From assembly GCA_947175215.1 (NCBI GenBank), contig CAMWLR010000017.1, forward strand, positions 1 to 35,916: a DNA stretch of 35,916 nt. The letters are read 5' to 3'. This document shows positions 16,853 to 24,986 of this stretch, piece by piece (the first letter of the stretch is position 1; the number at the start of each line of letters is the position of its first letter). The stretch comes from an uncultured Porphyromonadaceae bacterium. GTDB taxonomy: Bacteria; Bacteroidota; Bacteroidia; Bacteroidales; Muribaculaceae. The notes under the pieces are model-generated. The model was not told the DNA's origin, did no database searches, and worked only from the letters and a program-made list of their open reading frames with translations. The position numbers and the translations under genes were made by a program.

Positions 16853-18268
16853 TCAATTCTTAAGGGGGGTGAGGCCGAGAGAGGCGGCAAAGGTGTGCAT
16901 CAGGTCGCGGGCCGCTTCGGGCTCGTTGGGTATCTCGCCGTCAAGGATGGCGTTCTTGATACGCTCTTTGATTATCCCCACTTCGCGGCACTGGCCCAGG
17001 CCAAATGTCTGCATGATCTCGATACCGTCGACGGGTGGCTGGAAGTTGCGTATGCGGTCGCGCTCCTCGAGCTCGACCATCTTCTGCTTGACCAGCTCAT
17101 AGTTCTCGCGGTATCTGGCGACCTTGTCGGCGTTTTTAGATGTGATGTCGGCGGCGCAGAGTATCATCAGATCGTCGACATCGTCACCGGCATCAAACAG
17201 CAGTCGTCTGACGGCTGAGTCGGTTACCTCATCCTCGACAAGCGCGATGGGGCGCATATGCAGCTCTACCATCTTCTGCACATATTTCATCTTGTCGTTG
17301 AGGGGGAATTTCATGCGGCTGAATATCCGCGGCACCATCTTTGCCCCCACGGCATTGTGGCCATAGAATGTCCACCCCACGCCCGGCTCAAACCGCTTGG
17401 TGACCGGTTTGGCGATATCGTGGAGCAGAGCCGCCCATCTGAGCCAAACGTTGTCAGACTTGGCGGCGACATTGTCGAGCACGGCCAGTGTGTGATAGAA
17501 GTTATCTTTATGCCCGATGCCGTCGATGATCTCGACACCGCGCATAGCGTGCAGTTCGGGGAAGATATATTTTAGAAGCCCTGACTTAAGTAGCAGTGTC
17601 CATCCGATCGAGGGGCGCGAGGCCTTCATAATCTTCATCAGTTCATCCATGACACGCTCGCGCGAGATGATGCGTATACGCTCGGCATTGCGGGTGATAG
17701 CCTGGAATGTCTCGTCGACGATCCGGAAATCGAGCTGGGTGGCAAACCGGATGGCGCGCATCATCCTCAGGGGGTCGTCAGAGAATGTGATGTCGGGGTC
17801 GAGAGGGGTACGTATCAGGCCGTCATGAAGATCTGACAGTCCGTCATATTTATCGATAAGGCGGCCGAAATCTCCCTCATTGACACAGGCGGCCATGGCG
17901 TTGATGGTGAAGTCGCGACGCGCAAGGTCATCGTCGAGTGTGCCGTCCTCGACTATAGGTTTACGCGAGTCGCGTTTATAAGACTCTTTGCGTGCGCCGA
18001 CAAACTCGAGTTCGCAGTGGCGTGACTTGACCTGGGCGGTGCCGAAATTGCGGAACACGCTCAGGTGACTACCCTTGATCCCGCGAGCCACTGCGCGCGC
18101 CACCTCGATGCCGCTGCCGACGGTGACAAAGTCGATATCCTTTGAGGGGCGGCCGAGCAGCAGGTCGCGGACATATCCGCCGACGACATAACACTCGCGA
18201 CCGAGTGAGTCTGCGGCGTTGCCTACCTGACGGAATACTCCGTTTTGCAGCTTGTCGGATAGATTCAT
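16853..18268 (-). CDS. cca: CCA tRNA nucleotidyltransferase / poly(A) polymerase family protein with HD domain
   Basis: Adds or repairs the CCA end of tRNAs in the cytoplasm. The 471-residue protein has a class II nucleotidyltransferase head, with VVGGYVRDLLLGRPSKDIDF giving the GGxVRD motif and the catalytic DxD pair. RRDFTINAMA and the RNA/nucleotide-binding region DPLRMMRAIRFATQLDF follow. An HD phosphohydrolase domain comes next (HTLAVLDNVA ... ALLHDIAKP). This head-plus-HD architecture and length fit Bacteroidales CCA-adding enzymes. It is the last gene of the leftward housekeeping run, 39 bases after the M24 peptidase gene. Assignment as CCA-adding enzyme rather than poly(A) polymerase rests on family knowledge, as no other candidate is visible in the window. 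Confidence 0.88.
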   Translation of the reverse strand: MNLSDKLQNGVFRQVGNAADSLGRECYVVGGYVRDLLLGRPSKDIDFVTVGSGIEVARAVARGIKGSHLSVFRNFGTAQVKSRHCELEFVGARKESYKRDSRKPIVEDGTLDDDLARRDFTINAMAACVNEGDFGRLIDKYDGLSDLHDGLIRTPLDPDITFSDDPLRMMRAIRFATQLDFRIVDETFQAITRNAERIRIISRERVMDELMKIMKASRPSIGWTLLLKSGLLKYIFPELHAMRGVEIIDGIGHKDNFYHTLAVLDNVAAKSDNVWLRWAALLHDIAKPVTKRFEPGVGWTFYGHNAVGAKMVPRIFSRMKFPLNDKMKYVQKMVELHMRPIALVEDEVTDSAVRRLLFDAGDDVDDLMILCAADITSKNADKVARYRENYELVKQKMVELEERDRIRNFQPPVDGIEIMQTFGLGQCREVGIIKERIKNAILDGEIPNEPEAARDLMHTFAASLGLTPLKN

Positions 18269-18307
18269 CTGTTAACTCAGGGGTAAATCAGTAATATTTA
18301 ATCAGTC

Positions 18308-19498
18308 TTAAATCAGGGGTAAAATCGCCTCGGGGGCGTTGGTGATGCACCTTGCACCCGCGTCGGTGATGATATAGGTGTTCTCGATGCCGACAGCACC
18401 TACGCGGGGGATGACAAATTTCGGTTCGAGTGCGATGGCGTTCCCCGCCAGGAGGATGTCGCGGCTGCGCGGGGCGATAACCGGTATCTCATTTATCTCG
18501 ATGCCGACACCGTGGCCACAGAATCCGGCTTTCTGCCGGTGCCCCATGAAGTAGCGGCCAAAGCCGGCCTTGTCGGCCATGTCGCGTGCCATCTCAAACA
18601 GTTCGGAAGCCTTGACGCCGGGGAGGGCGCGACGGGCAAACTCACGGTGTATCTCTATCGAGCACTCATGTGCCTCAATGGCCTCGCGGGGGATGTCGCC
18701 GTATGCAAACACGCGGGTCATGTCGGTCATATATCCGGTGTAGTCGCCGTTGACGTCGACCGACACGGTCGTGCCGCTCTTTATCTCTTCGCCGGTAGCA
18801 CCGACGGGAAGCGAGGGATTCATACCCTTGCCGCCAAGTGCGAAATCATATGGTGAGGGGGCATCGGCGTTCTCGCCTGTGAGAACGTTACCCATAAAGA
18901 ACTCCATAGATTTGCCGGCGATGCGGAATTGTCCCAGGCAACCTCTCTGACGCGACAGGGTCTCGATGGCGACATCGAGTTCATAGTCAGTCATCCCCGG
19001 CGAAAAGAGAGAGGGGATGCGCTCATAGACATCGGTCTGTATCGCCCCCGAGCGCTCCATCATCGATATTTCGAGAGGAGTTTTGACCGAGCGTGCCATA
19101 GCGCATATCGGTGAGGCGTTATAATGGCGGGCATCAGGAAAGACAGCCTGCAGACGGGTCACGGTCGAGTAGGGGAGGGCGTCATACTCATAGCCGACGG
19201 CATCCGGGAGTGGGAGGCCGAGATCTACGATGCGCGAGGGTATCTCCTCGGGCTTGCGTATCTCGATGACATTCTCGCCTGCCATCTCGACGGGGCGACG
19301 GATAAACCACAGGGGAGGCATCGCGGGGTCGACCGGTATCAGCGCCCAGCCGCTGAATACACGGCCTGTGAGGTAATAGAGCATGGCGTTGTCGGTCAGC
19401 AGCAGTGTGCCCTTTGCGCCGATTGCCTCGGCGGCATGACGTAGGCGGCTTATCCTGAGTGAGAGTTCGTCAGCAGTGAGTAATATGAGGTTGTCCAT
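18308..19498 (-). CDS. M24 family metallopeptidase (Xaa-Pro aminopeptidase-like)
   Basis: 396-residue cytoplasmic pita-bread-fold peptidase, expected to remove N-terminal residues next to proline or a dipeptide. The N-terminal half is a creatinase-type domain (TLLLTDNAMLYYLTG). The catalytic half has all five expected metal ligands: D248 (SVDVNG), D259 (TDMTR), H329 (FCGHGVG), E358 (ALEPKF) and E372 (GIENTY). There is no signal peptide. It lies 47 bases after gldH and 39 bases before cca, so it is probably part of the same transcript. Exact substrate (Xaa-Pro peptide versus prolidase dipeptide) cannot be told. Confidence 0.9.
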   Translation of the reverse strand: MDNLILLTADELSLRISRLRHAAEAIGAKGTLLLTDNAMLYYLTGRVFSGWALIPVDPAMPPLWFIRRPVEMAGENVIEIRKPEEIPSRIVDLGLPLPDAVGYEYDALPYSTVTRLQAVFPDARHYNASPICAMARSVKTPLEISMMERSGAIQTDVYERIPSLFSPGMTDYELDVAIETLSRQRGCLGQFRIAGKSMEFFMGNVLTGENADAPSPYDFALGGKGMNPSLPVGATGEEIKSGTTVSVDVNGDYTGYMTDMTRVFAYGDIPREAIEAHECSIEIHREFARRALPGVKASELFEMARDMADKAGFGRYFMGHRQKAGFCGHGVGIEINEIPVIAPRSRDILLAGNAIALEPKFVIPRVGAVGIENTYIITDAGARCITNAPEAILPLI

Positions 19499-19545
19499 AA
19501 TCAGTCAGGTATTCAGTCGGGATTGTAGCGGATGCAGTCGGGGAA

Positions 19546-20010
19546 TCAGTCGGGGATGAAGAATATCCCTGCCTGGGAGATGCCGGTCAGGGTGTCGGTA
19601 TGCATGATATGACGCAGTTTGACGGGTGTGCCGCTGCGGTGGGTAAAGCTGTGTCTGACGGTGTCGGCCCGTTGGAATGACGCGCCGATACCTTGCCCGG
19701 TCCATGAGCCGAAACTGTCGGCCAGCGGTATCTCGAGTGTATCGGTGCGCGGGCGTCCGTTGTCAATGACGGTGGTCTCTACCCAGAGCGAAGTGTATTG
19801 AAAGGTGCCTGAATGTCTGACCCCCACCACCAACCGCCCTCGGCATATAGAGTCGGGATGCACAGGGGTATAGGTGAGGGTGTCACCATATTTCCATCCC
19901 TTGGCGGGTATATTGTGATACTCGGCATAGTCGTTGCCTGGAGCTGAGCATCCCGTCGTGATAATCAATATCATCAGCAAGAGCAGAGCCGGTAGGTGAC
20001 GCAGATTCAT
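19546..20010 (-). CDS. gldH: GldH family lipoprotein
   Basis: A lipoprotein signal (LRHLPALLLLMILIITTGCS) is followed by a ~130-residue β-rich domain (YAEYHNIPAKGWKYGDTL, SLWVETTVID, DTLEIPLADSFGSWTGQGIG) matching GldH. GldH was named for gliding motility in Flavobacterium but is widespread in non-gliding Bacteroidales, where its role is unclear. I chose the ATG at 20010, which gives a compact lipoprotein signal. A GTG at 20016 overlapping the ricT stop codon is also possible. Adjacent ricT and gldH are, from memory, a common arrangement in Bacteroidales. Confidence 0.85.
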   Translation of the reverse strand: MNLRHLPALLLLMILIITTGCSAPGNDYAEYHNIPAKGWKYGDTLTYTPVHPDSICRGRLVVGVRHSGTFQYTSLWVETTVIDNGRPRTDTLEIPLADSFGSWTGQGIGASFQRADTVRHSFTHRSGTPVKLRHIMHTDTLTGISQAGIFFIPD

Positions 20011-20012
20011 AA

Positions 20013-21392
20013 TCACTCGGGCTTATTCTCGGGGCGGGCGGGTTTGCGACCCTCGGGACGTCCTTTAGTCTGAGGTTTGCGCTCGCCGCCGGGACGCGGC
20101 TGTTGCTGGCGACGCGTCTGTCCCTGATTGGGATTGTGCGGTTGCTGTCCCTGGTTGTGTTGCTGACCTTGGTTGGGGTTGTGTTGCTTGCGCTCGCGTC
20201 CGGCCTCTCGGGGTTGAAACTCCTTAGGCTGCTCGCCCTCGTCGGCTTTCTTGCCGTTACCCTTGGGACTCTTGCGCTTCTTCTTTTTCTTGTCAAAGCG
20301 GGTGAGCGAGTCCTGGCCGAGGATGTCGGCATACTCAGACTGCTTCTTCTCGCGGCCATTCTCCTCGGCGAGCGTCAGGGGCTTCTCACCGCGATTGTTT
20401 AGGGCGATGACCTCAAAGGCGCGTGCAGCCGGCACGGTGACGAGGTTTGCGGGGATGTTGCGGTCGGTCGAGTATGTTACCTCGCGGCGGAATATGTCGG
20501 CCTTGAAGTAATGATATACATTATCGGCTGTCTCGAGCTTGACGTCTTTTGGGGGTAGCTTCTTGGATGCCTCGACGTATGTGTCGATTTCGTAGTTGAG
20601 GCAGCATTTGAGCTTGGCGCACTGGCCGGCCAGTTTCTGAGGGTTGAGCGATATATCCTGATAACGGGCCGCGCCGGTCGATACGCTCACAAAGTTTGTG
20701 AGCCAGGTCGAGCAGCAGAGCGGACGTCCGCACGGGCCGATGCCGCCGATGCGGCCGGCCTCTTGGCGCGCGCCGATCTGTTTCATCTCGATGCGGATAT
20801 GGAATGTCTCGGCCAGCACCTTTATGAGCTGACGGAAGTCGACGCGCTCATCTGCTATATAATAGAATATCGCCTTGTTGCCGTCGCCCTGATACTCGAC
20901 ATCACCAATTTTCATCTTGAGGTTAAGGTCGGCGGCGATGCGGCGCGAGCGTATCATCGTCTCATTCTCGCGGGCCTTGGCCTGCTCGTAGCGCTCGAGG
21001 TCTGAGGGTTTGGCTTTGCGGAAGACGCGGCGCACCTCGGCATCAGGCTTTATGCCGGCCTTGCGCATCTGCAATCTCACCAGGCCACCGGTGAGGGTGA
21101 CACGGCCGATGTCATGGCCGGGCTGAGCCTCGACGGCCACCATGTCGCCGATCTCGAGGGGGATATGGGCCGAGTTGAGGTAATAGCCCTTGCGGGTGTT
21201 CTTGAAGTTCACCTCGACCATGTCATCGTCGGCATAACCGCCGGGGATGTCATCCCAGTAGTTGTAGCTGTGGAGTTTGCCGCGCGGGTCGGGCGAAGCC
21301 CCGGCGCAACATCCGCCGGCGCAATCCTCGCAGTCGTGTCCGCAACACCCAGTGGCAGTCCCGGATATGTTCTTTTCGTTCTCTATCTCCAT
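20013..21392 (-). CDS. ricT: RicT/YaaT-like PSP1-domain protein
   Basis: 459 residues. The PSP1 core (about 55-320) has the conserved Cys sites of the family: GRIGGIGPCGRPLCCSTWL and CAKLKCCLNYE. The N-terminus adds a Cys cluster (GCCGHDCEDCAGGCC). The C-terminal ~130 residues are a basic, disordered tail with NPNQGQ-type repeats, which is extra relative to Bacillus. In Bacillus subtilis RicT belongs to the Fe-S-containing Ric (Y) complex that directs RNase Y to certain transcripts. Here the gene follows rny by 36 bases, which supports a link with RNase Y. No RicA or RicF partner is seen in the window. Confidence 0.88.
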   Translation of the reverse strand: MEIENEKNISGTATGCCGHDCEDCAGGCCAGASPDPRGKLHSYNYWDDIPGGYADDDMVEVNFKNTRKGYYLNSAHIPLEIGDMVAVEAQPGHDIGRVTLTGGLVRLQMRKAGIKPDAEVRRVFRKAKPSDLERYEQAKARENETMIRSRRIAADLNLKMKIGDVEYQGDGNKAIFYYIADERVDFRQLIKVLAETFHIRIEMKQIGARQEAGRIGGIGPCGRPLCCSTWLTNFVSVSTGAARYQDISLNPQKLAGQCAKLKCCLNYEIDTYVEASKKLPPKDVKLETADNVYHYFKADIFRREVTYSTDRNIPANLVTVPAARAFEVIALNNRGEKPLTLAEENGREKKQSEYADILGQDSLTRFDKKKKKRKSPKGNGKKADEGEQPKEFQPREAGRERKQHNPNQGQQHNQGQQPHNPNQGQTRRQQQPRPGGERKPQTKGRPEGRKPARPENKPE

Positions 21393-21428
21393 AACGGTAA
21401 ATGAGCATCAAAAAGTTAGCGGGGGCGC

Positions 21429-22982
21429 TTACTTGGCGAAGCTGACGGCACGTGTCTCGCGGATAACCGTGATCTTGACCTGGCCCGGATATGTCATCTC
21501 ATCCTGGATGCGTTTTGCTATTTCGTTAGAGAGGCTTTCGGTCTGGGCGTCGTCAATCTTGTCGGCACCGACGATGACGCGCAGCTCGCGTCCGGCCTGT
21601 ATGGCGTATGTCTTGAGGACACCGGGATAGCTCATGGCCAGCTGCTCGAGGTCGTTGAGACGTTTGATATATGCCTCAACGATCTCGCGGCGTGCACCGG
21701 GACGTGCACCCGAGATGGCGTCGCAGACCTGCACGATCGGTGCCAGGAGTGATGTCTGCTCGATCTCGTCGTGGTGTGCGCCGATGGCGTTGCAGATGTC
21801 GGGTTTCTCTTTATATTTCTCGGCGAGCTTCATGCCCAGGATAGCATGGGGCAGTTCGGGCTCTTCGTCAGGCACTTTACCTATGTCATGCAGCAGACCG
21901 GCGCGACGTGCCTTCTTGGGATTGAGGCCGAGCTCAGAGGCCATGATGGCACAGAGATTGGCAGTCTCGCGGGCGTGTTGCAGCAGGTTCTGACCGTAAC
22001 TCGAGCGGTATTTCATCTTGCCGATCATGCGTATCAGGTCGGGATGCAGGCCGTGGATACCCAGGTCAATGGCTGTGCGCTTGCCGGTCTCGATGATCTC
22101 CTCCTCGATCTGCTTGCGCACCTTGCCGACCACCTCCTCGATGCGGGCAGGGTGGATACGGCCGTCAGCCACGAGCTGATGCAGGGCCAGACGGGCGATC
22201 TCGCGGCGCACGGGGTCAAAGCCCGACAGCACGATAGCCTCGGGGGTATCGTCGACGATGATCTCTATGCCGGTGGCAGCCTCGAGAGCGCGGATGTTGC
22301 GACCCTCGCGCCCGATGATGCGACCCTTGATCTCGTCGCTGTCGATATGAAAGACGGTGACAGAGTTCTCGATAGCGGTCTCTGTGGCAACGCGCTGGAT
22401 AGACTGTATGACGATGCGTTTGGCCTCCTTGTTGGCGGTCATTTTAGCCTCGTCCATGATGTCGTTGATATAAGATGCGGCGGCGGTCTTGGCCTCATCC
22501 TTCATCGACTCGACGAGTTTCTCGCGTGCCTCATCAGCCGACAGACCCGAGATATGCTCGAGGGTGTCCTGGGCTGTGCGGCGCAGTTTGTCGAGTTCTT
22601 CTTTCTTTGTGGCGATTACGTTTTCCTCAGCCTGGAGTTTCTGACGGCGGTTGTCGAGCTCCTTAGACTGGCGCTGATTCTCCTGCTGCTGCTGGTTGAG
22701 CTCTATTTCGCGTTTCTTGATTTTGGCCTCGGTCGACTGTATGCGTGACAGGCGCTGGTTGGCGTTCTTCTCGGCCTCCTCTTTGATTTTCATCCCCTCC
22801 TCGCGGCTCTTGAGGAGCTCTTTCTGGCGGATTACTTCACCCTCGCGGTTGGCCTCCTCTACGATAGATTTGGCGCGGCTGATAGCTAATTTGTTTTGTA
22901 TGAATATAGTACCGAAGATACCGAGGGCGATACCCACCACGGTGATCAGGATGTAAATCAGGATGTCTATATATGCGTCCAT
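21429..22982 (-). CDS. rny: Ribonuclease Y
   Basis: Membrane-anchored endoribonuclease starting mRNA decay. The 517-residue protein has an N-terminal transmembrane helix ([20 protein letters not shown]) and a long coiled coil (about 35-150, rich in Glu/Lys/Gln). A KH RNA-binding domain follows ([20 protein letters not shown], about 215-275), then an HD domain ([19 protein letters not shown]) carrying the catalytic metal site. Length and order match RNase Y of Bacillus and Bacteroidota. It lies downstream of zapA after a 222-base structured gap and upstream of ricT. Confidence 0.96.
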   Translation of the reverse strand: MDAYIDILIYILITVVGIALGIFGTIFIQNKLAISRAKSIVEEANREGEVIRQKELLKSREEGMKIKEEAEKNANQRLSRIQSTEAKIKKREIELNQQQQENQRQSKELDNRRQKLQAEENVIATKKEELDKLRRTAQDTLEHISGLSADEAREKLVESMKDEAKTAAASYINDIMDEAKMTANKEAKRIVIQSIQRVATETAIENSVTVFHIDSDEIKGRIIGREGRNIRALEAATGIEIIVDDTPEAIVLSGFDPVRREIARLALHQLVADGRIHPARIEEVVGKVRKQIEEEIIETGKRTAIDLGIHGLHPDLIRMIGKMKYRSSYGQNLLQHARETANLCAIMASELGLNPKKARRAGLLHDIGKVPDEEPELPHAILGMKLAEKYKEKPDICNAIGAHHDEIEQTSLLAPIVQVCDAISGARPGARREIVEAYIKRLNDLEQLAMSYPGVLKTYAIQAGRELRVIVGADKIDDAQTESLSNEIAKRIQDEMTYPGQVKITVIRETRAVSFAK

Positions 22983-23059
22983 GGGTTGTGTTATTGGGTT
23001 GTAGAGTTTGTTAACGTTTTAGCGGTTGTTTTTAAGAGTGTACGTGATAAAAAAGTTCT

Positions 23060-23204
23060 TCATGGACGCGGTGATATAATAATGCGCCCGGCCGCACCTT
23101 TGCCGGGGTATCTGCCGTGTGTGGCAGATCCCTTGCTATTGGTGACAGCTATGCGCGGAATGTGCTGAAAGATGTGGGCTTACGGTGTTTCCCGTGGTGT
23201 GAGA
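23060..23204 (-). ncRNA. Possible 6S RNA between zapA and rny
   Basis: The 222-base gap 22983-23204 has no plausible gene. Read leftward, it contains a hairpin with arms 23110-23116 and 23123-23129 (ATCTGCC/GGCAGAT), extended by GGG/CCC past one bulged base. Outside this is an asymmetric open region, then a further helix (CCGCGC with GTGCGG, one G·U), and later a T6 run near 23050. A hairpin above an internal bubble is the 6S RNA plan, and in γ-proteobacteria ssrS directly follows zapA as here. Ends are approximate. Alternatively it is only a structured rny leader. Confidence 0.33.
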
Positions 23205-23537
23205 TCAACTGTCTGTCGTCGTCGCCGGGGCTGTTCCCGTGGCGGTCTCAAAACCATGGATCATACTGTCGAGACTCTTCTCGAAATCTGCCAGCACCGC
23301 CTTTGCCTCCTCTGAGGCCCGGGTGGCGGTAAAATACAGCTCGGCAAACTGATACGCTACCATGGCGAGCACCTCGGTCGATGACTTGTCGCTGAAACGC
23401 TGACGCCAGCGGTTCCACAGACTGTTGACCTGATACTCGGCATTGCGGACTCTCTCTTCCTCTGAACGGTTGATCTTGAGCGCGACGGGCTTTTGCCCGG
23501 CAATGCGTATCGTTATATTGAGTTTATCTTCGTTCAT
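23205..23537 (-). CDS. zapA: Cell division protein ZapA
   Basis: 110 residues from ATG at 23537. The start MNEDKLNITIRIAGQKPVAL is the usual ZapA β-strand opening, followed by EEERVRNAEYQVNSLW and a C-terminal coiled coil (LADFEKSLDSMIHGFE). ZapA crosslinks FtsZ filaments at the division ring. A longer frame exists to 23750 but reads through the upstream coiled-coil gene; the ATG at 23537 overlaps that gene's stop by four bases, a normal coupled arrangement. Confidence 0.88.
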   Translation of the reverse strand: MNEDKLNITIRIAGQKPVALKINRSEEERVRNAEYQVNSLWNRWRQRFSDKSSTEVLAMVAYQFAELYFTATRASEEAKAVLADFEKSLDSMIHGFETATGTAPATTTDS

Positions 23538-23827
23538 TCTTTCAGGTCGGCAATACACTTGTCGATATCCCGCACTAATTGGGTCAACAGAGCGCGTGTC
23601 TGCTCGACGTCCTTGCGCTCGGGGGCAATGGTGGTGGCGATCCTCAGAAACTCCACTTCTTGCTCGAGTCTTGACACCTTGGTGTTGGCTGCGGCCAGCT
23701 CTGTCTCGAGTGCCGCGATCCGCTCCAAAGCCTTGTCGCGTTGATCGCATATAAGCGAGAACCGGTCTGAAACGACCAGCATTTTCGCCCTCAGGCGCTC
23801 GACGGTCTTTTGCAGATCTGCGGACAT
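23534..23827 (-). CDS. Small coiled-coil protein upstream of zapA
   Basis: 97 residues, almost entirely predicted α-helix with heptad-like spacing (LERIAALETELAAANTKVSRLEQEVEFL), no membrane segment or signal peptide. It overlaps zapA by four bases, so translation is probably coupled. In many bacteria a small coiled-coil partner (ZapB-type) works with ZapA. Similarity to ZapB is only at the level of size and coiled coil, so no symbol is given. Confidence 0.75.
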   Translation of the reverse strand: MSADLQKTVERLRAKMLVVSDRFSLICDQRDKALERIAALETELAAANTKVSRLEQEVEFLRIATTIAPERKDVEQTRALLTQLVRDIDKCIADLKE

Positions 23828-23854
23828 GATCGACTCTGTTAATCCAAATTTTTA

Positions 23855-23862
23855 CAAAAGTA
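23855..23862 (-). promoter_or_regulatory. -7 box of the coiled-coil/zapA/rny operon
   Basis: On the minus strand TACTTTTG matches TAnnTTTG exactly, ending 28 bases before the start codon at 23827. No clear TTG is seen at the usual distance upstream. It is the only such box in the 274-base gap 23828-24101. Confidence 0.5.
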
Positions 23863-23963
23863 CTAATAATTTTCGATTTGCGCGATATTACGCCTCCATT
23901 TTTTTGTCAGATACGTGGCGGCGATATTAAGAATCGTGCAAATAATAGTAAATATTCGGCTGA

Positions 23964-23998
23964 GACTGAAATGTTATCTCCGTTGACCGAAATGTTAT
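23964..23998. repeat. 14-bp direct repeat with 21-bp period upstream of the zapA operon
   Basis: GACTGAAATGTTAT (23964-23977) and GACCGAAATGTTAT (23985-23998) match at 13 of 14 positions and are exactly 21 bp apart start to start. They lie about 100 bases upstream of the zapA-operon -7 box and downstream of the terminator of the kinase cluster. The spacing fits a regulator with two half-sites on one DNA face; which protein binds is unknown. Confidence 0.6.
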
Positions 23999-24030
23999 AT
24001 GCACACCGCGCCGGTTTGATTTAAGGTTAG

Positions 24031-24074
24031 AAAAAATCCGAAGAGCATCCGCTGTGACTGCGGGTGCTCTCCGG
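24031..24074 (-). terminator. Intrinsic terminator of the kinase/FHA cluster
   Basis: On the minus strand an 11-bp stem with one mismatch (arms 24060-24070 and 24042-24052), flanked by CCG/CGG pairing, is followed by six T. It starts 28 bases after the last gene of the cluster. Confidence 0.75.
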
Positions 24075-24101
24075 CGTATGTGTGAAGTCAGAGGTCAGAG
24101 G

Positions 24102-24962
24102 TTATTTGACGGTGAAGTAGCGGGTGCCGAGCAGTTTGCCGTCAATGTAGAACTCAAAGCGGTAGTCGCCGGCCTTCCAGTGTCCGGCCGTGTTGCTGCC
24201 CCAGCCGGTGAGCTTGACGTCGTTTGTGCCGGCGCTGAGATACTTGTTGACTTTGTATGAGTATCCTGAGGGTGAGTTTGACCCGGTGGTGAGGCCGTCG
24301 GGGCCATACATCTTTATGTAGATGTCATAGTTGCCGGCTTTCTTGACGGTGACGTTGATCTTGGGTGTGAGATACTTGGTGCGGTATGAGTAGATGTTTA
24401 CGCCGTAGTCGGTGATGGCGTTACCGTCAGCGTCTTCGTTACGTACCTGCGCCGAGTTGAATTTGACGGCGGGGCCTGACGATGATGTGTCGGGGTCGGC
24501 ATCGGCATAGCGTTCAAGCATCTCGGTCTTGGCTGTCTCGAGGGCTTTGAGGTATTTATAGAATGCATACTTAAAGTCTTCGGGCGAGTTGCTGTAACAT
24601 TCGGTCGAGTATGTCACGGTCTCTTTGTTTTTAGACAGGCACACCTTTACGCAGCGATACTCGCGGTTGATGTCGTTGATGATGCGCAGGATGGTGGGGA
24701 TGTCACAGTCGGTGGTGCCGCTGCCGGCACGGTGAAATTGGATGTAGACAGGTTTGGGCCCGGTGAAGTCGATCCAGAACAGGGTGCCCTCTTTTTTGAA
24801 GCAGAGGCTTTCATCATCTGAGTCGATGTAGGGTGAGAATCCCTCTTCCTGGAGGAATGACTTGAGGTTTGAGCGGAAGCGGAGTGCGTCAGAGTCGAGG
24901 TCGGCGTATGCCCGGCTGCTGAATGCCAGGATCGCCATCAGGATAAGAAGTAACTTTTTCAT
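24102..24962 (-). CDS. Secreted protein of unknown function, YbjN-like N-terminal and Ig-like C-terminal domains
   Basis: 286 residues with a signal peptide (KKLLLILMAILAFSSRAYA). Residues about 25-150 have the α/β pattern of YbjN / secretion-chaperone-like folds (LKSFLQEEGFSPYIDSDDE, LRIINDINREYRCVKV, FKYAFYKYLKALETAKTEM). The C-terminal part (about 165-286) is all β, ending HWKAGDYRFEFYIDGKLLG TRYFTVK, like an Ig-type binding domain. These fold suggestions come from pattern only. It is the last gene of the phosphosignalling cluster, 24 bases after the large kinase, and its export suggests a periplasmic partner of the kinase's extracytoplasmic repeats. Confidence 0.7.
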   Translation of the reverse strand: MKKLLLILMAILAFSSRAYADLDSDALRFRSNLKSFLQEEGFSPYIDSDDESLCFKKEGTLFWIDFTGPKPVYIQFHRAGSGTTDCDIPTILRIINDINREYRCVKVCLSKNKETVTYSTECYSNSPEDFKYAFYKYLKALETAKTEMLERYADADPDTSSSGPAVKFNSAQVRNEDADGNAITDYGVNIYSYRTKYLTPKINVTVKKAGNYDIYIKMYGPDGLTTGSNSPSGYSYKVNKYLSAGTNDVKLTGWGSNTAGHWKAGDYRFEFYIDGKLLGTRYFTVK

Positions 24963-24986
24963 AATGATATGATTGTTTATTGATTA

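Noticed and set aside
16816-16863. 15-codon frame (MAEQFITAMKGLINS) after the small-RNA terminator
   Set aside because: It lies past the hairpin, lacks its own promoter and overlaps the end of the cca gene; too short to support.
20080-20200. CRISPR-like or minisatellite array in the ricT tail
   Set aside because: It is an in-frame low-complexity NPNQGQ/QGQQ coding repeat, irregular, without spacers.
21771-22748. 325-residue plus-strand open frame opposite rny
   Set aside because: It is antisense to the clear RNase Y gene and has no recognisable domain; its composition mirrors the coiled-coil coding strand.
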